Source of the DNA: a virus
Virus record (IMG/VR): IMGVR_UViG_3300017989_002520
Location: 1-22,849 of that record
Strand: one strand, 5' to 3'
Length of the DNA: 22,849 nucleotides
How positions within the stretch are numbered: the first letter of the stretch is position 1; the number at the start of each line of letters is the position of its first letter. Shown one piece after another: positions 1 to 6,814 of the stretch. The translations under genes were made by a program, and so were the position numbers. The notes below the pieces were generated by a model. It searched no databases and was not told the origin of the DNA. It saw only the letters and a list, made by a program, of their open reading frames with translations.

Positions 1-105
1 GCCCAAGGGGACAATCCTGAGACGGTGCTGATGGCGTGGACATCGGAGCTACGGCAGCAGGGCGAAGAGATACCTGCCGGCCTGCTAGGTGACGGGAGCG
101 GTTAG
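1..105 (+). CDS. C-terminal end of an unidentified gene (partial)
   Basis: Frame 1 is open from the first base to a TAG at 103-105 and gives 34 residues, including WTSELRQQGEEIPAGLL. The start lies outside the window. The piece is hydrophilic and ends in a Gly-rich tail. I do not recognise the family. It is called coding because the frame is open to the edge, its composition is ordinary protein, and a non-coding stretch begins right after its stop. Confidence 0.5.
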   Translation, partial: AQGDNPETVLMAWTSELRQQGEEIPAGLLGDGSG

Positions 106-601
106 CTGTCGTGATGGTGTCGCGAAAAAGGTGTGCGGATCTGGGATAGGTTAACATAATGTATCTTCTGCGCAGTAGATTTGACGCTATACGGTCGTTT
201 CTGGAGTAGCGACAGTATTATCAGCTCGCGACAGTCAGTTTGGCAGGGATCGCTGTCGCTTATCGGGGTCGTGGTCGTGGTGTCGATCGCGAGCGCATAT
301 CGCGGCCGGAGCGGCGGTGTAGCAATCGAGGATCGACGACAGCCGACGACGACGGACCAACCACACGATCACCTGACCAACCGGCAACCGCCCCAGGCGA
401 CCGAGCCTCTCCCGCACCCCAAAATATGACCCTCTCCGTTCATTCTCCTGGATTTTTTCTGCATTTTTTTTGGTAGAAAATTAGGGTTGGGGGTGGTGAG
501 GAAACCCAGGTGTTGCATTTAGGGGACCGTGGTGTAAGATTAGGCGTTGAGGATGAATTTGCCGCGAGGATATGCAACATATCGGGAGTGAGGCGATTTG
601 A
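106..601 (+). other. About 500-base gene-poor region, possible control region
   Basis: No reading frame here has a ribosome binding site and natural composition; the two longest (181-429 and 240-476) are rich in Arg/Pro/Thr and overlap each other. The hexamer CGACAG occurs at 210-215, 229-234 and 337-342 in direct orientation, and CTGTCG at 253-258 inverted. AGCGACAG (208-215) and CTGTCGCT (253-260) form an 8-base inverted repeat. The end (about 420-480) is T-rich. The region separates the upstream gene from the HTH/methyltransferase operon and probably carries its control signals. Confidence 0.4.
513..540 (+). promoter_or_regulatory. Putative promoter for the HTH/methyltransferase operon
   Basis: TTGCAT (513-518), a 16-base spacer, then TAAGAT (535-540). 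The -35 is poor and the -10 matches TATAAT at four of six. TAAGAT is also the -10 of the better promoter at 21446-21474. Transcription would start about 50 bases before the GTG at 602. Confidence 0.35.
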
Positions 602-787
602 GTGGATCGGGTTGAGAAGGCAGGAATTGTGCGTGAGTGGCGTCGCGTGAAGGGATATACGGTATCAGAGGCGGCAGTGCGTTGTGGAGTGACGCGTACG
701 ACGATATGGCGTTGGGAGCGAGGTAGGACAGTACCTCCGCGTCGGCGTTGGATGGAGATATTGGAGGAGTTGGTGAGGGAGTGTTGA
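602..787 (+). CDS. Small HTH (XRE/Cro-like) DNA-binding protein
   Basis: This 61-residue protein is almost all one helix-turn-helix: VSEAAVRCGVTRTTIWRWERG at about residues 21-41 (less its ends) has the Ala-Ala, Gly-Val-Thr and Trp-Arg-Trp-Glu-Arg-Gly pattern of XRE-family domains. It starts with GTG after GGGAGTGAGG at 584-593. Its TGA (785-787) overlaps the start of the methyltransferase gene, so the two are translationally coupled. A small HTH gene just before a methyltransferase and a nuclease recalls the controller (C) proteins of R-M systems, but it could equally be a general phage regulator. The DNA-binding role is firm; the target is unknown. Confidence 0.75.
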   Translation: MDRVEKAGIVREWRRVKGYTVSEAAVRCGVTRTTIWRWERGRTVPPRRRWMEILEELVREC

Positions 788-2511
788 AGCCATACTACGA
801 GGGAACGGGGATCGTGATTTATCACGGGGACTGTCGGGATGTGTCGGTTTCTGGGGTGTCTGCTGTGGTCACGGATCCGCCGTACGGGCTCAAGTTTATG
901 GGCAAGGGGTGGGACAAGGGCGTGCCCGGAACGGAGTTTTGGGGGCATATCGGGGCGAGTTGCGTGCCCGGCGCCCACATGGTCGCGTTTGGCGGTACTC
1001 GGACTCACCATCGGTTGATGTGTGCGATCGAGGATGCGGGTTGGGAGATACGAGACTGTTTGGTGTGGTTGTACGGGTCGGGGTTCCCGAAATCGTTGGA
1101 TGTGTCGAAAGCGATTGATAAGGCGGCGGGTGTGGAACGGGAAGATTTAGGAATGTCGCCAAACTGGCGTGATTCAAAACGTGATCGTGAACGATTTGGT
1201 TCAATGGAGGTTCGGGGTGACGGTGCGGGGCGTTTGACATTGGCGACGAGTACTGCTGCGAAGCAATGGGACGGCTGGGGTACGGCACTGAAGCCTGCAC
1301 ACGAAATCATCACCTTAGCTCAGAAACCCTATGATTTATGTGGCGAATGTGGCATATTGGTTCATAACTTAATGGAGGCGATATGCCAATTACCATCATA
1401 TGCGAAAACTGCGGGGCTGCTTTCGACGTTAAGCCAAAACGAGTCAGGCGAGGCGTGCGGTTCTGTTCTGTGGACTGCCGTAGAAAAGTGCAGTACACCG
1501 GGCGCTTTGTCCGCTCTGATGGATACGTTGCCGTCCGGGTCGGTGATACCTTTGAGCTTGAACATCGCGTTGTCATGGCTCGTCATCTTGGGCGACCTCT
1601 TGAAACACGAGAAAACGTTCACCACAGAAACGGCGATAGGGCTGACAACCGACTTGAGAACCTTGAATTGTTCACCATCGCCGATCACGCCAGCCACCAT
1701 CATCGAGGCCGCGACTGGTCAACCTGGCACCGAGTCAAATGCCTTACTTGTGGGTGTTACTTTCTCCGCCGTCGCCGCCAAACTGAAGCTCATCCTCGCA
1801 CGTACTGTTCAAGAGCCTGTTACCTCGTCGGAGTTCGTTCCTAACTACACGCCGATTGTGTTGGCCCGGAAGCCGTTTAGGGGCACGGTGGCGTCGAATG
1901 TACAGGAACACGGTACGGGGGCGTTGAACGTTGATGCGTGCAGGATTAAGGGACTAGAGCCTCATCATAACTATGGTCGTCCGTCGGGTAGCAACTCTTT
2001 TGTCGGTGCATCAGAAGAAGGATACAAGATGCCTTCGACCGGTCGCTGGCCCGCGAACGTGGTACTAGACGAAGAGTCGGCGGCGATGTTGGATGAACAG
2101 GCTCCAGTTGCCGGGCAGATGGCGCCATTACGGGGCACTGAGCCACGATCGAACGGTATGAGCGGTCCCGTATACGGTGAAGGTAAAGGAGCTCGCGCTT
2201 TTACGGCCCATGACGTGCCAGCCGGCGCCTCTCGTTTCTTCTACTGCGCGAAGGCGTCTCGTTCCGAGCGTGGTGGGGGGAATACACATCCCACAGTCAA
2301 GCCACTCGCCCTGATGTCGTGGCTAATTAGGCTCGTGACGCCTCCTGGTGGTCTGGTACTGGATCCGTTCATGGGTTCGGGCTCGACTTTACTGGCGGCT
2401 CAGAAACTCAATTTTCCGGTGATTGGTATCGACAACGACGAAGAGTCGTGTGAAATCGCCGTTCGTCGGCTTTCTCAGGGTGTTTTGGCCTTATCGGAGC
2501 CATCTGCTTGA
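781..2511 (+). CDS. DNA methyltransferase (N6-adenine/N4-cytosine type) with a large in-frame insertion
   Basis: Transfers methyl groups from S-adenosylmethionine to DNA. The start is taken as GTG 781, giving [18 protein letters not shown], the usual opening of this family; an ATG at 748 would add 11 unlikely residues. The catalytic motif DPPY lies at about residues 32-35, and the SAM-binding FMGSGS at about 530-535, after [10 protein letters not shown]. This order (catalytic motif before SAM motif) is that of the beta-class enzymes. The conserved run KPAHE - PIVLARKP is split by about 182 residues (bases 1306-1851). A separate HNH gene lies there in another frame, yet the methyltransferase frame stays open throughout. 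Without the insert the protein would be about 394 residues, normal for phage enzymes. Whether the long form is active is unknown. Confidence 0.85.
   Translation: MLKPYYEGTGIVIYHGDCRDVSVSGVSAVVTDPPYGLKFMGKGWDKGVPGTEFWGHIGASCVPGAHMVAFGGTRTHHRLMCAIEDAGWEIRDCLVWLYGSGFPKSLDVSKAIDKAAGVEREDLGMSPNWRDSKRDRERFGSMEVRGDGAGRLTLATSTAAKQWDGWGTALKPAHEIITLAQKPYDLCGECGILVHNLMEAICQLPSYAKTAGLLSTLSQNESGEACGSVLWTAVEKCSTPGALSALMDTLPSGSVIPLSLNIALSWLVILGDLLKHEKTFTTETAIGLTTDLRTLNCSPSPITPATIIEAATGQPGTESNALLVGVTFSAVAAKLKLILARTVQEPVTSSEFVPNYTPIVLARKPFRGTVASNVQEHGTGALNVDACRIKGLEPHHNYGRPSGSNSFVGASEEGYKMPSTGRWPANVVLDEESAAMLDEQAPVAGQMAPLRGTEPRSNGMSGPVYGEGKGARAFTAHDVPAGASRFFYCAKASRSERGGGNTHPTVKPLALMSWLIRLVTPPGGLVLDPFMGSGSTLLAAQKLNFPVIGIDNDEESCEIAVRRLSQGVLALSEPSA
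1383..1844 (+). CDS. HNH homing-type endonuclease nested in another frame of the methyltransferase gene
   Basis: This 153-residue protein is read in the frame one base back from that of the host gene. It has its own GGAGG at 1374-1378, four bases before the ATG, and a TAA at 1842-1844, a few bases before the methyltransferase core resumes. Two Cys pairs near the N-terminus (CENC at 7-10, CSVDC at 28-32) and CLTC with YCSRAC near the C-terminus look like zinc-binding sites. The nuclease core is [13 protein letters not shown] (59-71) followed by [19 protein letters not shown] (78-96), the HNH_3-type arrangement with His80-His81, Asn83 and Asn93. Such enzymes cut DNA to spread their own gene; insertion in a conserved phage gene fits this. 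Confidence 0.88.
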   Translation: MPITIICENCGAAFDVKPKRVRRGVRFCSVDCRRKVQYTGRFVRSDGYVAVRVGDTFELEHRVVMARHLGRPLETRENVHHRNGDRADNRLENLELFTIADHASHHHRGRDWSTWHRVKCLTCGCYFLRRRRQTEAHPRTYCSRACYLVGVRS

Positions 2512-2514
2512 ATG

Positions 2515-2520
2515 TAAGAT
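2515..2520 (+). promoter_or_regulatory. Possible -10 element before the nuclease gene
   Basis: TGTAAGAT spans the end of the methyltransferase gene and the 22-base gap, repeating the TGTAAGAT at 533-540. No good -35 lies 16-18 bases upstream (TTATCG at 2491-2496 is the best). The gene at 2534 may simply be read from the upstream promoter. Confidence 0.2.
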
Positions 2521-2533
2521 AGAGGAGTGAGGG

Positions 2534-3082
2534 ATGCTTAGGGACAGGGTGAAGCCAGAGAAGTTTGAGTACGCGCGCCGTATGCGGAAGAACCCTACGC
2601 CGGCCGAGAGGGAGTTGTGGGAGTATTTGCGTTGCAAGCGTCTTGGTTTGCGTTTTGGTCGTCAGCGTATTCTTCGTGGGTATATCGTCGATTTTTATGC
2701 TCCGCAGGTTCGGTTGGTGGTAGAGGTTGATGGGCGCCATCACGTACAGGACGAGTCTGTTGTGTTGTATGATCGTCATCGTGATGGGGTTTTGGCGGCA
2801 CTGGGTATTTTGACGTTGCGGTTTTGGAATGATGACGTGTTTTCTGATGTAGAGGGTGTGGTATCGCGGATACGGGAGGTAGTGGAATCGCGCCGTATTG
2901 GCGGTGTGCGGCCGTTTGGTGGCAAGGGGTGGGGTTTGTCTTATGGGGAGGAAAACAAGCAGTTACGGGAGCAGGTGGGCGCAGCAGAGGCGTTGTTGCT
3001 AGCGTCTCGAGAGGGTGTGGATGATGAGTGGTGCGATCGTCGGGATGAGTGGTTGCGTTCGGCAGGGCGTGGTGATAAATGA
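2534..3082 (+). CDS. DUF559/Vsr-like PD-(D/E)XK endonuclease
   Basis: Residues 10-115 match the DUF559 family, relatives of the very-short-patch repair nucleases. They include ARRMRKNPTPAERELW, a Phe-Gly-Arg-Gln core, IVDFYAP (51-57) with the first acidic residue, and LVVEVDGRHH (61-70) with the E-V-D centre, then YDRHRDG, GILTLRFWNDDV and an Arg-rich end. The last 60 residues (from about 120) are outside the family and look like a charged helical tail. The start ATG has GAGGAG at 2522-2527, six bases away. It follows the methyltransferase by 22 bases, so nuclease, methyltransferase and HTH gene may form a modification unit. DNA cleavage is likely from the family; the target is unknown. Confidence 0.82.
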   Translation: MLRDRVKPEKFEYARRMRKNPTPAERELWEYLRCKRLGLRFGRQRILRGYIVDFYAPQVRLVVEVDGRHHVQDESVVLYDRHRDGVLAALGILTLRFWNDDVFSDVEGVVSRIREVVESRRIGGVRPFGGKGWGLSYGEENKQLREQVGAAEALLLASREGVDDEWCDRRDEWLRSAGRGDK

Positions 3083-3115
3083 GACAGAGGACGTGGTTTG
3101 TGGCACATCTGGGGG

Positions 3116-3144
3116 TTGATTTTGGTGTGAAACGGGGGTAGAAT
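3116..3144 (+). promoter_or_regulatory. Putative sigma70-type promoter
   Basis: TTGATT (3116-3121), a 17-base spacer, TAGAAT (3139-3144; five of six matches to TATAAT). It lies in the 110-base gap after the nuclease gene and about 49 bases before the next start codon. It probably drives the long small-gene operon that follows. Confidence 0.6.
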
Positions 3145-3192
3145 GTGACATTGGCAGCGGCTCGTACCTCTTTTTTTGGAAAGTAGGGTAGG

Positions 3193-3366
3193 ATGACGGC
3201 TAACGGGAACATCGTGGTCACGTTGACGGGGGATCGGTTCGTGGACCCACTGACGGAGAAGCAATCGATTATCGACGGGATCAGAAAGCCTTCGATCTGG
3301 GCGCGGCTACGTCGGTTCTTGTTTTACTGGCCGGTACGGTCACATAGTCGGAGTGAGTACGAGTGA
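3193..3366 (+). CDS. Small hypothetical protein (57 residues)
   Basis: Starts at ATG 3193 after AGGGTAGG and ends with TGA at 3364-3366, which overlaps the GTG start of the next gene at 3363. The product is basic in its second half, with an aromatic hydrophobic patch RRFLFYWPVR near residue 45 that could touch a membrane or a partner. It is the first gene after the promoter at 3116-3144. I do not recognise it; the coupling to the next start and the ribosome binding site support it as real. Confidence 0.6.
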   Translation: MTANGNIVVTLTGDRFVDPLTEKQSIIDGIRKPSIWARLRRFLFYWPVRSHSRSEYE

Positions 3367-3557
3367 CTGATGATGTGTTGGTGCTGGCGTGGCGTCGTGA
3401 GCTGGTTTTGACGCAGGCACAGGCGGCGGAGCTACTGGGTGTCGATCGGCGTACGTGGGTACGATGGGAGGGAGGTGGTAGGGTGACGCATGAACGCGGT
3501 GGTGAGTGTGTGTGGCGCCGGATGTTGGCGGAATTATTGGATCGGAAGGTAGCGTAG
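3363..3557 (+). CDS. Small HTH (XRE-like) DNA-binding protein
   Basis: A 64-residue protein with a clear helix-turn-helix, TQAQAAELLGVDRRTWVRWE at about residues 17-36: Gln-Ala-Ala, Leu-Gly-Val-Asp and Trp-x-x-Trp-Glu are typical XRE positions. The GTG start overlaps the preceding TGA. It resembles the HTH protein at 602 in size and pattern (Trp-Arg-Trp-Glu there, Trp-Val-Arg-Trp-Glu here), so the phage carries two small regulators, each near the front of a transcription unit. The target is unknown. Confidence 0.75.
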   Translation: MTDDVLVLAWRRELVLTQAQAAELLGVDRRTWVRWEGGGRVTHERGGECVWRRMLAELLDRKVA

Positions 3558-3562
3558 AAAAG

Positions 3563-3571
3563 TTTTCCACA
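3563..3571 (+). promoter_or_regulatory. DnaA-box-like site
   Basis: TTTTCCACA matches the relaxed bacterial DnaA box TTWTNCACA. It sits in the 27-base gap between two genes, partly overlapping the leader of the gene at 3585. A single site is weak evidence for DnaA binding; a perfect box lies about 1 kb downstream. Confidence 0.3.
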
Positions 3572-3584
3572 TACAGGAGGAGTT

Positions 3585-3887
3585 GTGACTTTTACGCCGA
3601 ATAAAGTACCCGCTGTTGAGGTAGCTACGCCGGAGGTATCGGCCGGATTTGACACGGTTGTGGAGCAGATCGGCCTAACAGTGACGCGTTTTGAGCAGGC
3701 TGTGACGGTATTGGAGCAGTGTAACGACAAGTTGTACGGGGCGGATCCGAAGGCAGAGCAAACGCCGCAGCAGGGTACTGTGGCCCCACATTCGATTCTG
3801 AACGGGCTCCGAGAACTGCTGTACCGGGTTTCTAGTGTTGCTGACCGTGCGGAGCTGGAGATACGGCGGTTGGAGGAAGGATTGTGA
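3585..3887 (+). CDS. Hypothetical protein, helical (100 residues)
   Basis: GTG start with a strong CAGGAGGAG leader. The N-terminal 20 residues are Val/Pro/Thr-rich; residues 22-50 (GFDTVVEQIGLTVTRFEQAV) and 70-100 (LRELLYRVSSVADRAELEIR) are heptad-like helices separated by a Gln/Pro linker, suggesting a small coiled-coil dimer. Its TGA overlaps the start of the next gene (TGATG). I do not recognise a family. Confidence 0.7.
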   Translation: MTFTPNKVPAVEVATPEVSAGFDTVVEQIGLTVTRFEQAVTVLEQCNDKLYGADPKAEQTPQQGTVAPHSILNGLRELLYRVSSVADRAELEIRRLEEGL

Positions 3888-4231
3888 TGGGCACCAACTA
3901 CTACGCATACACAGACACCTGCCCGCATTGTGGAAGGGGTGATGAAAGGATCCACATTGGCAAACAGTCCGGTGGTTGGACTTTTGGTTGGCACGGCATT
4001 TCTGGTGTGATGGATGGTGTCGAATTGCGATCGTGTGCCGATTGGTACGAGTTTTTGGCCCGTGACGGTGTTTCGATCGCCGATGAGTACGGTCATTCAG
4101 TGACGCTCGAGGAATTCCGTGAGATGGTTGATGCCCAGCGCAACGCGCGCCGCAATCATGCACTGGAATACCCAGATCGCTGTTGGGTTGACGCCGACGG
4201 CTGTGGGTTCTCGTCGGGGGAGTTTTCGTGA
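3887..4231 (+). CDS. Conserved phage hypothetical protein (MGTNYY... family)
   Basis: The ATG at 3887 is preferred to the GTG at 3884: it gives MGTNYYAYTDTCPHCGRG, an opening I recognise from many phage proteins, and follows GGAGGAAGG at 3871-3879. CPHC near residue 12 is half of a possible metal site; the family then has HIGKQSGGWTFGWH and an acidic DEYG...LEEF segment, all present here. A late Cys pair occurs near the C-terminus (CWVDADGC). The function of the family is unknown to me. It overlaps its neighbours at both ends and belongs to the small-gene operon. Confidence 0.82.
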   Translation: MGTNYYAYTDTCPHCGRGDERIHIGKQSGGWTFGWHGISGVMDGVELRSCADWYEFLARDGVSIADEYGHSVTLEEFREMVDAQRNARRNHALEYPDRCWVDADGCGFSSGEFS

Positions 4232-4530
4232 CTGACACTGAACTGATTTCTTTGGCGGCGCAATCGTACTGCATACACGCTGCGTGGCGCCAGGCCGGGC
4301 AGGAGCCTTGGCGGTGTCCGGAACCGACCGCGGAGCGGATTGTTGAGCAGGAGCTCGACGCTCGAGGAATAACGGAGCGGCCGGAACGAGGGATTAGATG
4401 GGCGGTTTTGATTGGCTCGGCGTTTGAGCTTGCGGAGCCGCAGAGTGCGGGGACGGCGCGCGACAGGCCGTCGACTGTGGAGGTCATGAGCATAGCCGAC
4501 TTGCCGTTCGGCGGGAGGATTCGGCACTAA
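4228..4530 (+). CDS. Hypothetical protein (100 residues)
   Basis: The GTG start overlaps the previous stop (GTGA), with GGGGGAG six bases upstream. The product is mostly helical, with Trp-rich HAAWRQAGQEPWRC near residue 18 and no membrane segment. I recognise no family. Natural composition, coupling and a good ribosome binding site support it. Confidence 0.65.
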   Translation: MTDTELISLAAQSYCIHAAWRQAGQEPWRCPEPTAERIVEQELDARGITERPERGIRWAVLIGSAFELAEPQSAGTARDRPSTVEVMSIADLPFGGRIRH

Positions 4531-4539
4531 GGTGACGAT

Positions 4540-4548
4540 TTATCCACA
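4540..4548 (+). promoter_or_regulatory. Perfect DnaA box
   Basis: TTATCCACA, identical to the strict bacterial DnaA box, in the 74-base gap between two genes; a partial second copy, ATCCACAG, follows at 4551-4558. With the TTTTCCACA at 3563 it might mark a replication or host-timing control region. There is no AT-rich unwinding element next to it. Confidence 0.4.
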
Positions 4549-4604
4549 CAATCCACAGTAATGTGGAGAACGAGAAAAGGAAGGTGAATGATGGAGGCGA
4601 TCCA

Positions 4605-5276
4605 GTGACATCAACCGCAGTAGTTCCACACGAAGCGTTCCAACCATACCAATTTGTGCCATCGGCGGACCTCGATTGGGATACCACTCAGGGGTTCTGG
4701 GACGCCCTTATGGAGCTTGAGGACCAACTCCCTTGGTGGATTGGCGGGATTCTGAACACGACCGAGGCCAAATGGGGCGAGACGTACAGCCAGCTCATCG
4801 ATTTGACCGGAAAGTCGTACGAGCGGCTCTCGCAGTACGCGAGTGTCGAAGCCAGGGTCCCGCCCGAGAACCGAATTTTATGTGCGCACACAAAATTGAC
4901 GTGGACGCACTGCCAGCTCGTGTCGAAATTCGATACGAAGACGCAGAAAGAGTGGCTTGAGCGTGCGATCGACGAGTCATGGGGTACTCGGGAACTGAAA
5001 GACGCGATCCGGCAGTCCGAAAAGGTTGACCGGCTGGCGCTCGATCCAAAAAGCCCTCCGGAGGTCTCTGCAGAGAAGGCCCAGCAAGAGCCGGAAAGCG
5101 GACTGGACGATGAGGTCGACGTAGACGACATCGCGCCAGAGGTCCATGATCGCGTTCCTGACGGCGAGTTCATGAAACAGCCAATCAGGTACAGAATCGA
5201 CGCTGAGAGCAACGGGCTGACGGTACGCGGGCCCGAAGAGCTGCTCATCGCGCTCGCGAATGTGGTGGAGGGATGA
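4605..5276 (+). CDS. ParB/DUF3102-like phage DNA-binding protein (putative)
   Basis: GTG 4605 is chosen over GTG 4563 because GGAGG (4593-4597) sits seven bases before it and none precedes the other. The 223-residue product has a segment LPWWIGGILN then KWGETYSQLIDLTGKSYERL. That pattern occurs in phage and plasmid proteins with a ParB-like or DUF3102-like helical core: the W-W-I-G motif, a G-E-x-Y stretch, and a later KEWLERAIDESWGTRELKDA module like the ParB helical domain. The C-terminal third is acidic (DDEVDVDD) and ends in a small beta-rich tail. It may regulate transcription or segregation. The family link is from memory of the pattern. Confidence 0.6.
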   Translation: MTSTAVVPHEAFQPYQFVPSADLDWDTTQGFWDALMELEDQLPWWIGGILNTTEAKWGETYSQLIDLTGKSYERLSQYASVEARVPPENRILCAHTKLTWTHCQLVSKFDTKTQKEWLERAIDESWGTRELKDAIRQSEKVDRLALDPKSPPEVSAEKAQQEPESGLDDEVDVDDIAPEVHDRVPDGEFMKQPIRYRIDAESNGLTVRGPEELLIALANVVEG

Positions 5277-5279
5277 AAC

Positions 5280-5801
5280 ATGAAAGCGGCCCAGCCTAGC
5301 CAGAGGTTTCAGATTGGCGATGTAGTGATGGTTGTGGATAGAGGTTTTTATCGTCTACAAGAGCACAACCGATTCGGTTGTTGGGGTGTGATCTCGGGTT
5401 GTTTTTCCGATGGGTGTTATGTCGACTACGTGGACTGGAACGGTCGTTATTGCACTGCTTGGTGGCACCCCAACTACGAACTCAGATCATTATGTACGGA
5501 CGTCGGCAAGTTGACGGGTGCGGTGGGCCAGTCTCTCGCAAAACGTGAAAAAATCGTATGCAATTTTGCCGACCCTAACGAGATGTACTGCAGATGGATT
5601 GAGGATATAAAGGGCCGGCCCTTGGGGAAGATAGTAAAAGTAGACTTTTATCAACAGACGGCAACGCTAAGGCTACGACCATGGGAGGGTGAAGATGGGC
5701 CGACGATAACTCGACCATTCGAACTATATACGCCTGATTGGCAAGAGAGGCTAGAGGGATATGAAAGAACAAACAAAAAAAAAGAACGAACTGCTACATG
5801 A
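5280..5801 (+). CDS. Hypothetical protein (173 residues)
   Basis: ATG start behind GGTGGAGGG. The first 70 residues, with GDVVMVVDRG, GCWGVISGCF and GCYVDYVDWNG, look like a small beta-barrel of KOW/SH3 type; a second beta-rich part (GKIVKVDFYQQTATLRLRPW) follows near residue 135. The tail is Lys-rich and is overlapped by the start of the next small gene. Base use is more AT-rich near the 3' end than in the neighbours. The function is unknown. Confidence 0.7.
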   Translation: MKAAQPSQRFQIGDVVMVVDRGFYRLQEHNRFGCWGVISGCFSDGCYVDYVDWNGRYCTAWWHPNYELRSLCTDVGKLTGAVGQSLAKREKIVCNFADPNEMYCRWIEDIKGRPLGKIVKVDFYQQTATLRLRPWEGEDGPTITRPFELYTPDWQERLEGYERTNKKKERTAT

Positions 5802-5868
5802 AGCTGAGGATGCTCTAACTGAGACCGACGCCGTCACCCTCCGCATAGATGTTCCGAAGGAGGGTTGA
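5761..5868 (+). CDS. Very small hypothetical protein (35 residues)
   Basis: Starts inside the preceding gene at ATG 5761, with AGAGGG close upstream, and ends with a TGA whose last base begins the next ATG (TGATG). The product MKEQTKKKNELLHEAEDALT... is a charged helix. The end TLRIDVPKEG carries the ribosome binding site for the next gene. It is either a real microprotein or a coupling element; coding status is uncertain. Confidence 0.4.
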   Translation: MKEQTKKKNELLHEAEDALTETDAVTLRIDVPKEG

Positions 5869-6047
5869 TGGCGGAAGACCTACTGGCTACACATGCCCGC
5901 AGCGACGTGAAAGCGATTGAGGCCGACGAACTACGCAGCTATGCGGATGCGCTCAGACGCAAACTGGGTCGCTACATGCGCAAATACAAGATTCTGCGCG
6001 AGCGGCTAACGGAAGTGGAGCAGGAAATCGGCGAACGCTGGCCGTAA
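5868..6047 (+). CDS. Small coiled-coil protein (59 residues)
   Basis: ATG 5868 follows AAGGAGG at 5857-5863; a TTG one codon earlier is less likely. Nearly the whole product is one amphipathic helix with heptads (LRSYADALRRKLGRYMRKYK, LRERLTEVEQEI), ending in GERWP. It is probably an oligomerising accessory protein; no family is recognised. Confidence 0.65.
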   Translation: MAEDLLATHARSDVKAIEADELRSYADALRRKLGRYMRKYKILRERLTEVEQEIGERWP

Positions 6048-6072
6048 ACACAAAACATAGAGAGGGTGTTTC

Positions 6073-6306
6073 ATGACTGAAGAGAAGAAGCGGACCCGCA
6101 GGCCCAACGTTGTGCGCGTGGCGCTTGAGTTCACGGACGAAGAGAAGGCGGCGATCGGGAACGGACGAAAGGCCGACAACGCGGCGATTACGAAGTGGGT
6201 TGCGGAACAGTTGGAGGAACGGCGTGTGGCGTTGCTTGAGGCGCATTACGAGGCCAAGCTGGCGGCCTTGCGTTCCGGCTGGCCGTCGAGTGTCGGCAAC
6301 ACATGA
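6073..6306 (+). CDS. Small hypothetical protein, possible ribbon-helix-helix type
   Basis: AGAGAGGG precedes the ATG and lies in the loop of a short inverted repeat (AAACAC 6046-6051, GTGTTT 6066-6071). The 77-residue product starts with a basic arm (KKRTRRP), then VVRVALEFTDEEKAAI, a strand-helix order like ribbon-helix-helix regulators, then a helical tail. The resemblance is weak. It ends in an ATGA overlap with the next gene. Confidence 0.6.
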   Translation: MTEEKKRTRRPNVVRVALEFTDEEKAAIGNGRKADNAAITKWVAEQLEERRVALLEAHYEAKLAALRSGWPSSVGNT

Positions 6307-6509
6307 GCGCGGTCATTATCGCTTTGAACAATGGTGAAGCCTTCTACACGAAGGCTTACAGCAACCCTGAAGAGGTGCGTGCCGCTGTGGAGCGTGGTGA
6401 AGTGATTCCGGTATTCTGGTTCGCGCGCTGGGGTCGACGGTTCGACGAGAAGCTGTTGTTGGAAACCCCTGAGGTCGCATATTACCTCACAGAACGGGAG
6501 ATTCCATGA
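6303..6509 (+). CDS. Hypothetical protein (68 residues)
   Basis: Coupled to both neighbours by ATGA overlaps. It begins MSAVIIALNNGEAFYTKAYS and has an alpha/beta look (strand, helix NPEEVRAAVERGE, strand VIPVFWFARWG). I recognise no family. The position in the unbroken gene chain supports it as real. Confidence 0.7.
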   Translation: MSAVIIALNNGEAFYTKAYSNPEEVRAAVERGEVIPVFWFARWGRRFDEKLLLETPEVAYYLTEREIP

Positions 6510-6814
6510 GCAACCACGGCATATCAGAAGAGTTCATTGACGGCATGAAGTCGCGGATGCACCTCAGCCACTTTAAGTACGGCGAGTTGAAGGACTCGTA
6601 CCCACACGAATACGTGGCATGGGAGACGGTGGGTGCGTGCATCAACAAGTACGTTAGGACTGGCAACAAAGAGTTCTTGATGGATGCCGCGAACTACTGC
6701 ATGATCGAGTTCCAGTGTCCTGCGGTCGAGGGCGCACATTTCAAGGCCACTGACAGCGCGGACACGCCTGGGCGGGTTCACGCGGCAACTGGCCGGGTGG
6801 TGAAGCAGAAATGA
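6506..6814 (+). CDS. Conserved phage hypothetical protein (SNHGISEEF... family)
   Basis: A 102-residue protein of a family often found in phages of Gram-positive hosts. Its marks are FKYGELKDSYPHEYVAWET, a short helix INKYVRTGNKEFLMDAANYC, MIEFQCP, and an end AHFKATDSADTPGRV. No enzymatic motif is visible and the function is unknown. It is joined by ATGA overlaps at both ends. Confidence 0.82.
   Translation: MSNHGISEEFIDGMKSRMHLSHFKYGELKDSYPHEYVAWETVGACINKYVRTGNKEFLMDAANYCMIEFQCPAVEGAHFKATDSADTPGRVHAATGRVVKQK

Noticed and set aside
181-476. Two overlapping open frames (181-429 and 240-476) in the gene-poor region
   Set aside because: No ribosome binding site, Arg/Pro/Thr-biased translations and mutual overlap; the first has one hydrophobic stretch but begins at a TTG without context.
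1306-1851. Group I intron carrying the HNH gene in the methyltransferase
   Set aside because: I see no intron core elements, and the host frame stays open through the whole insert; the excision borders do not show the usual T before the 5' splice site. Not fully excluded without a covariance search.
4563-4604. GTG 4563 as start of the ParB/DUF3102-like gene
   Set aside because: No ribosome binding site precedes it, while GTG 4605 has GGAGG seven bases upstream.
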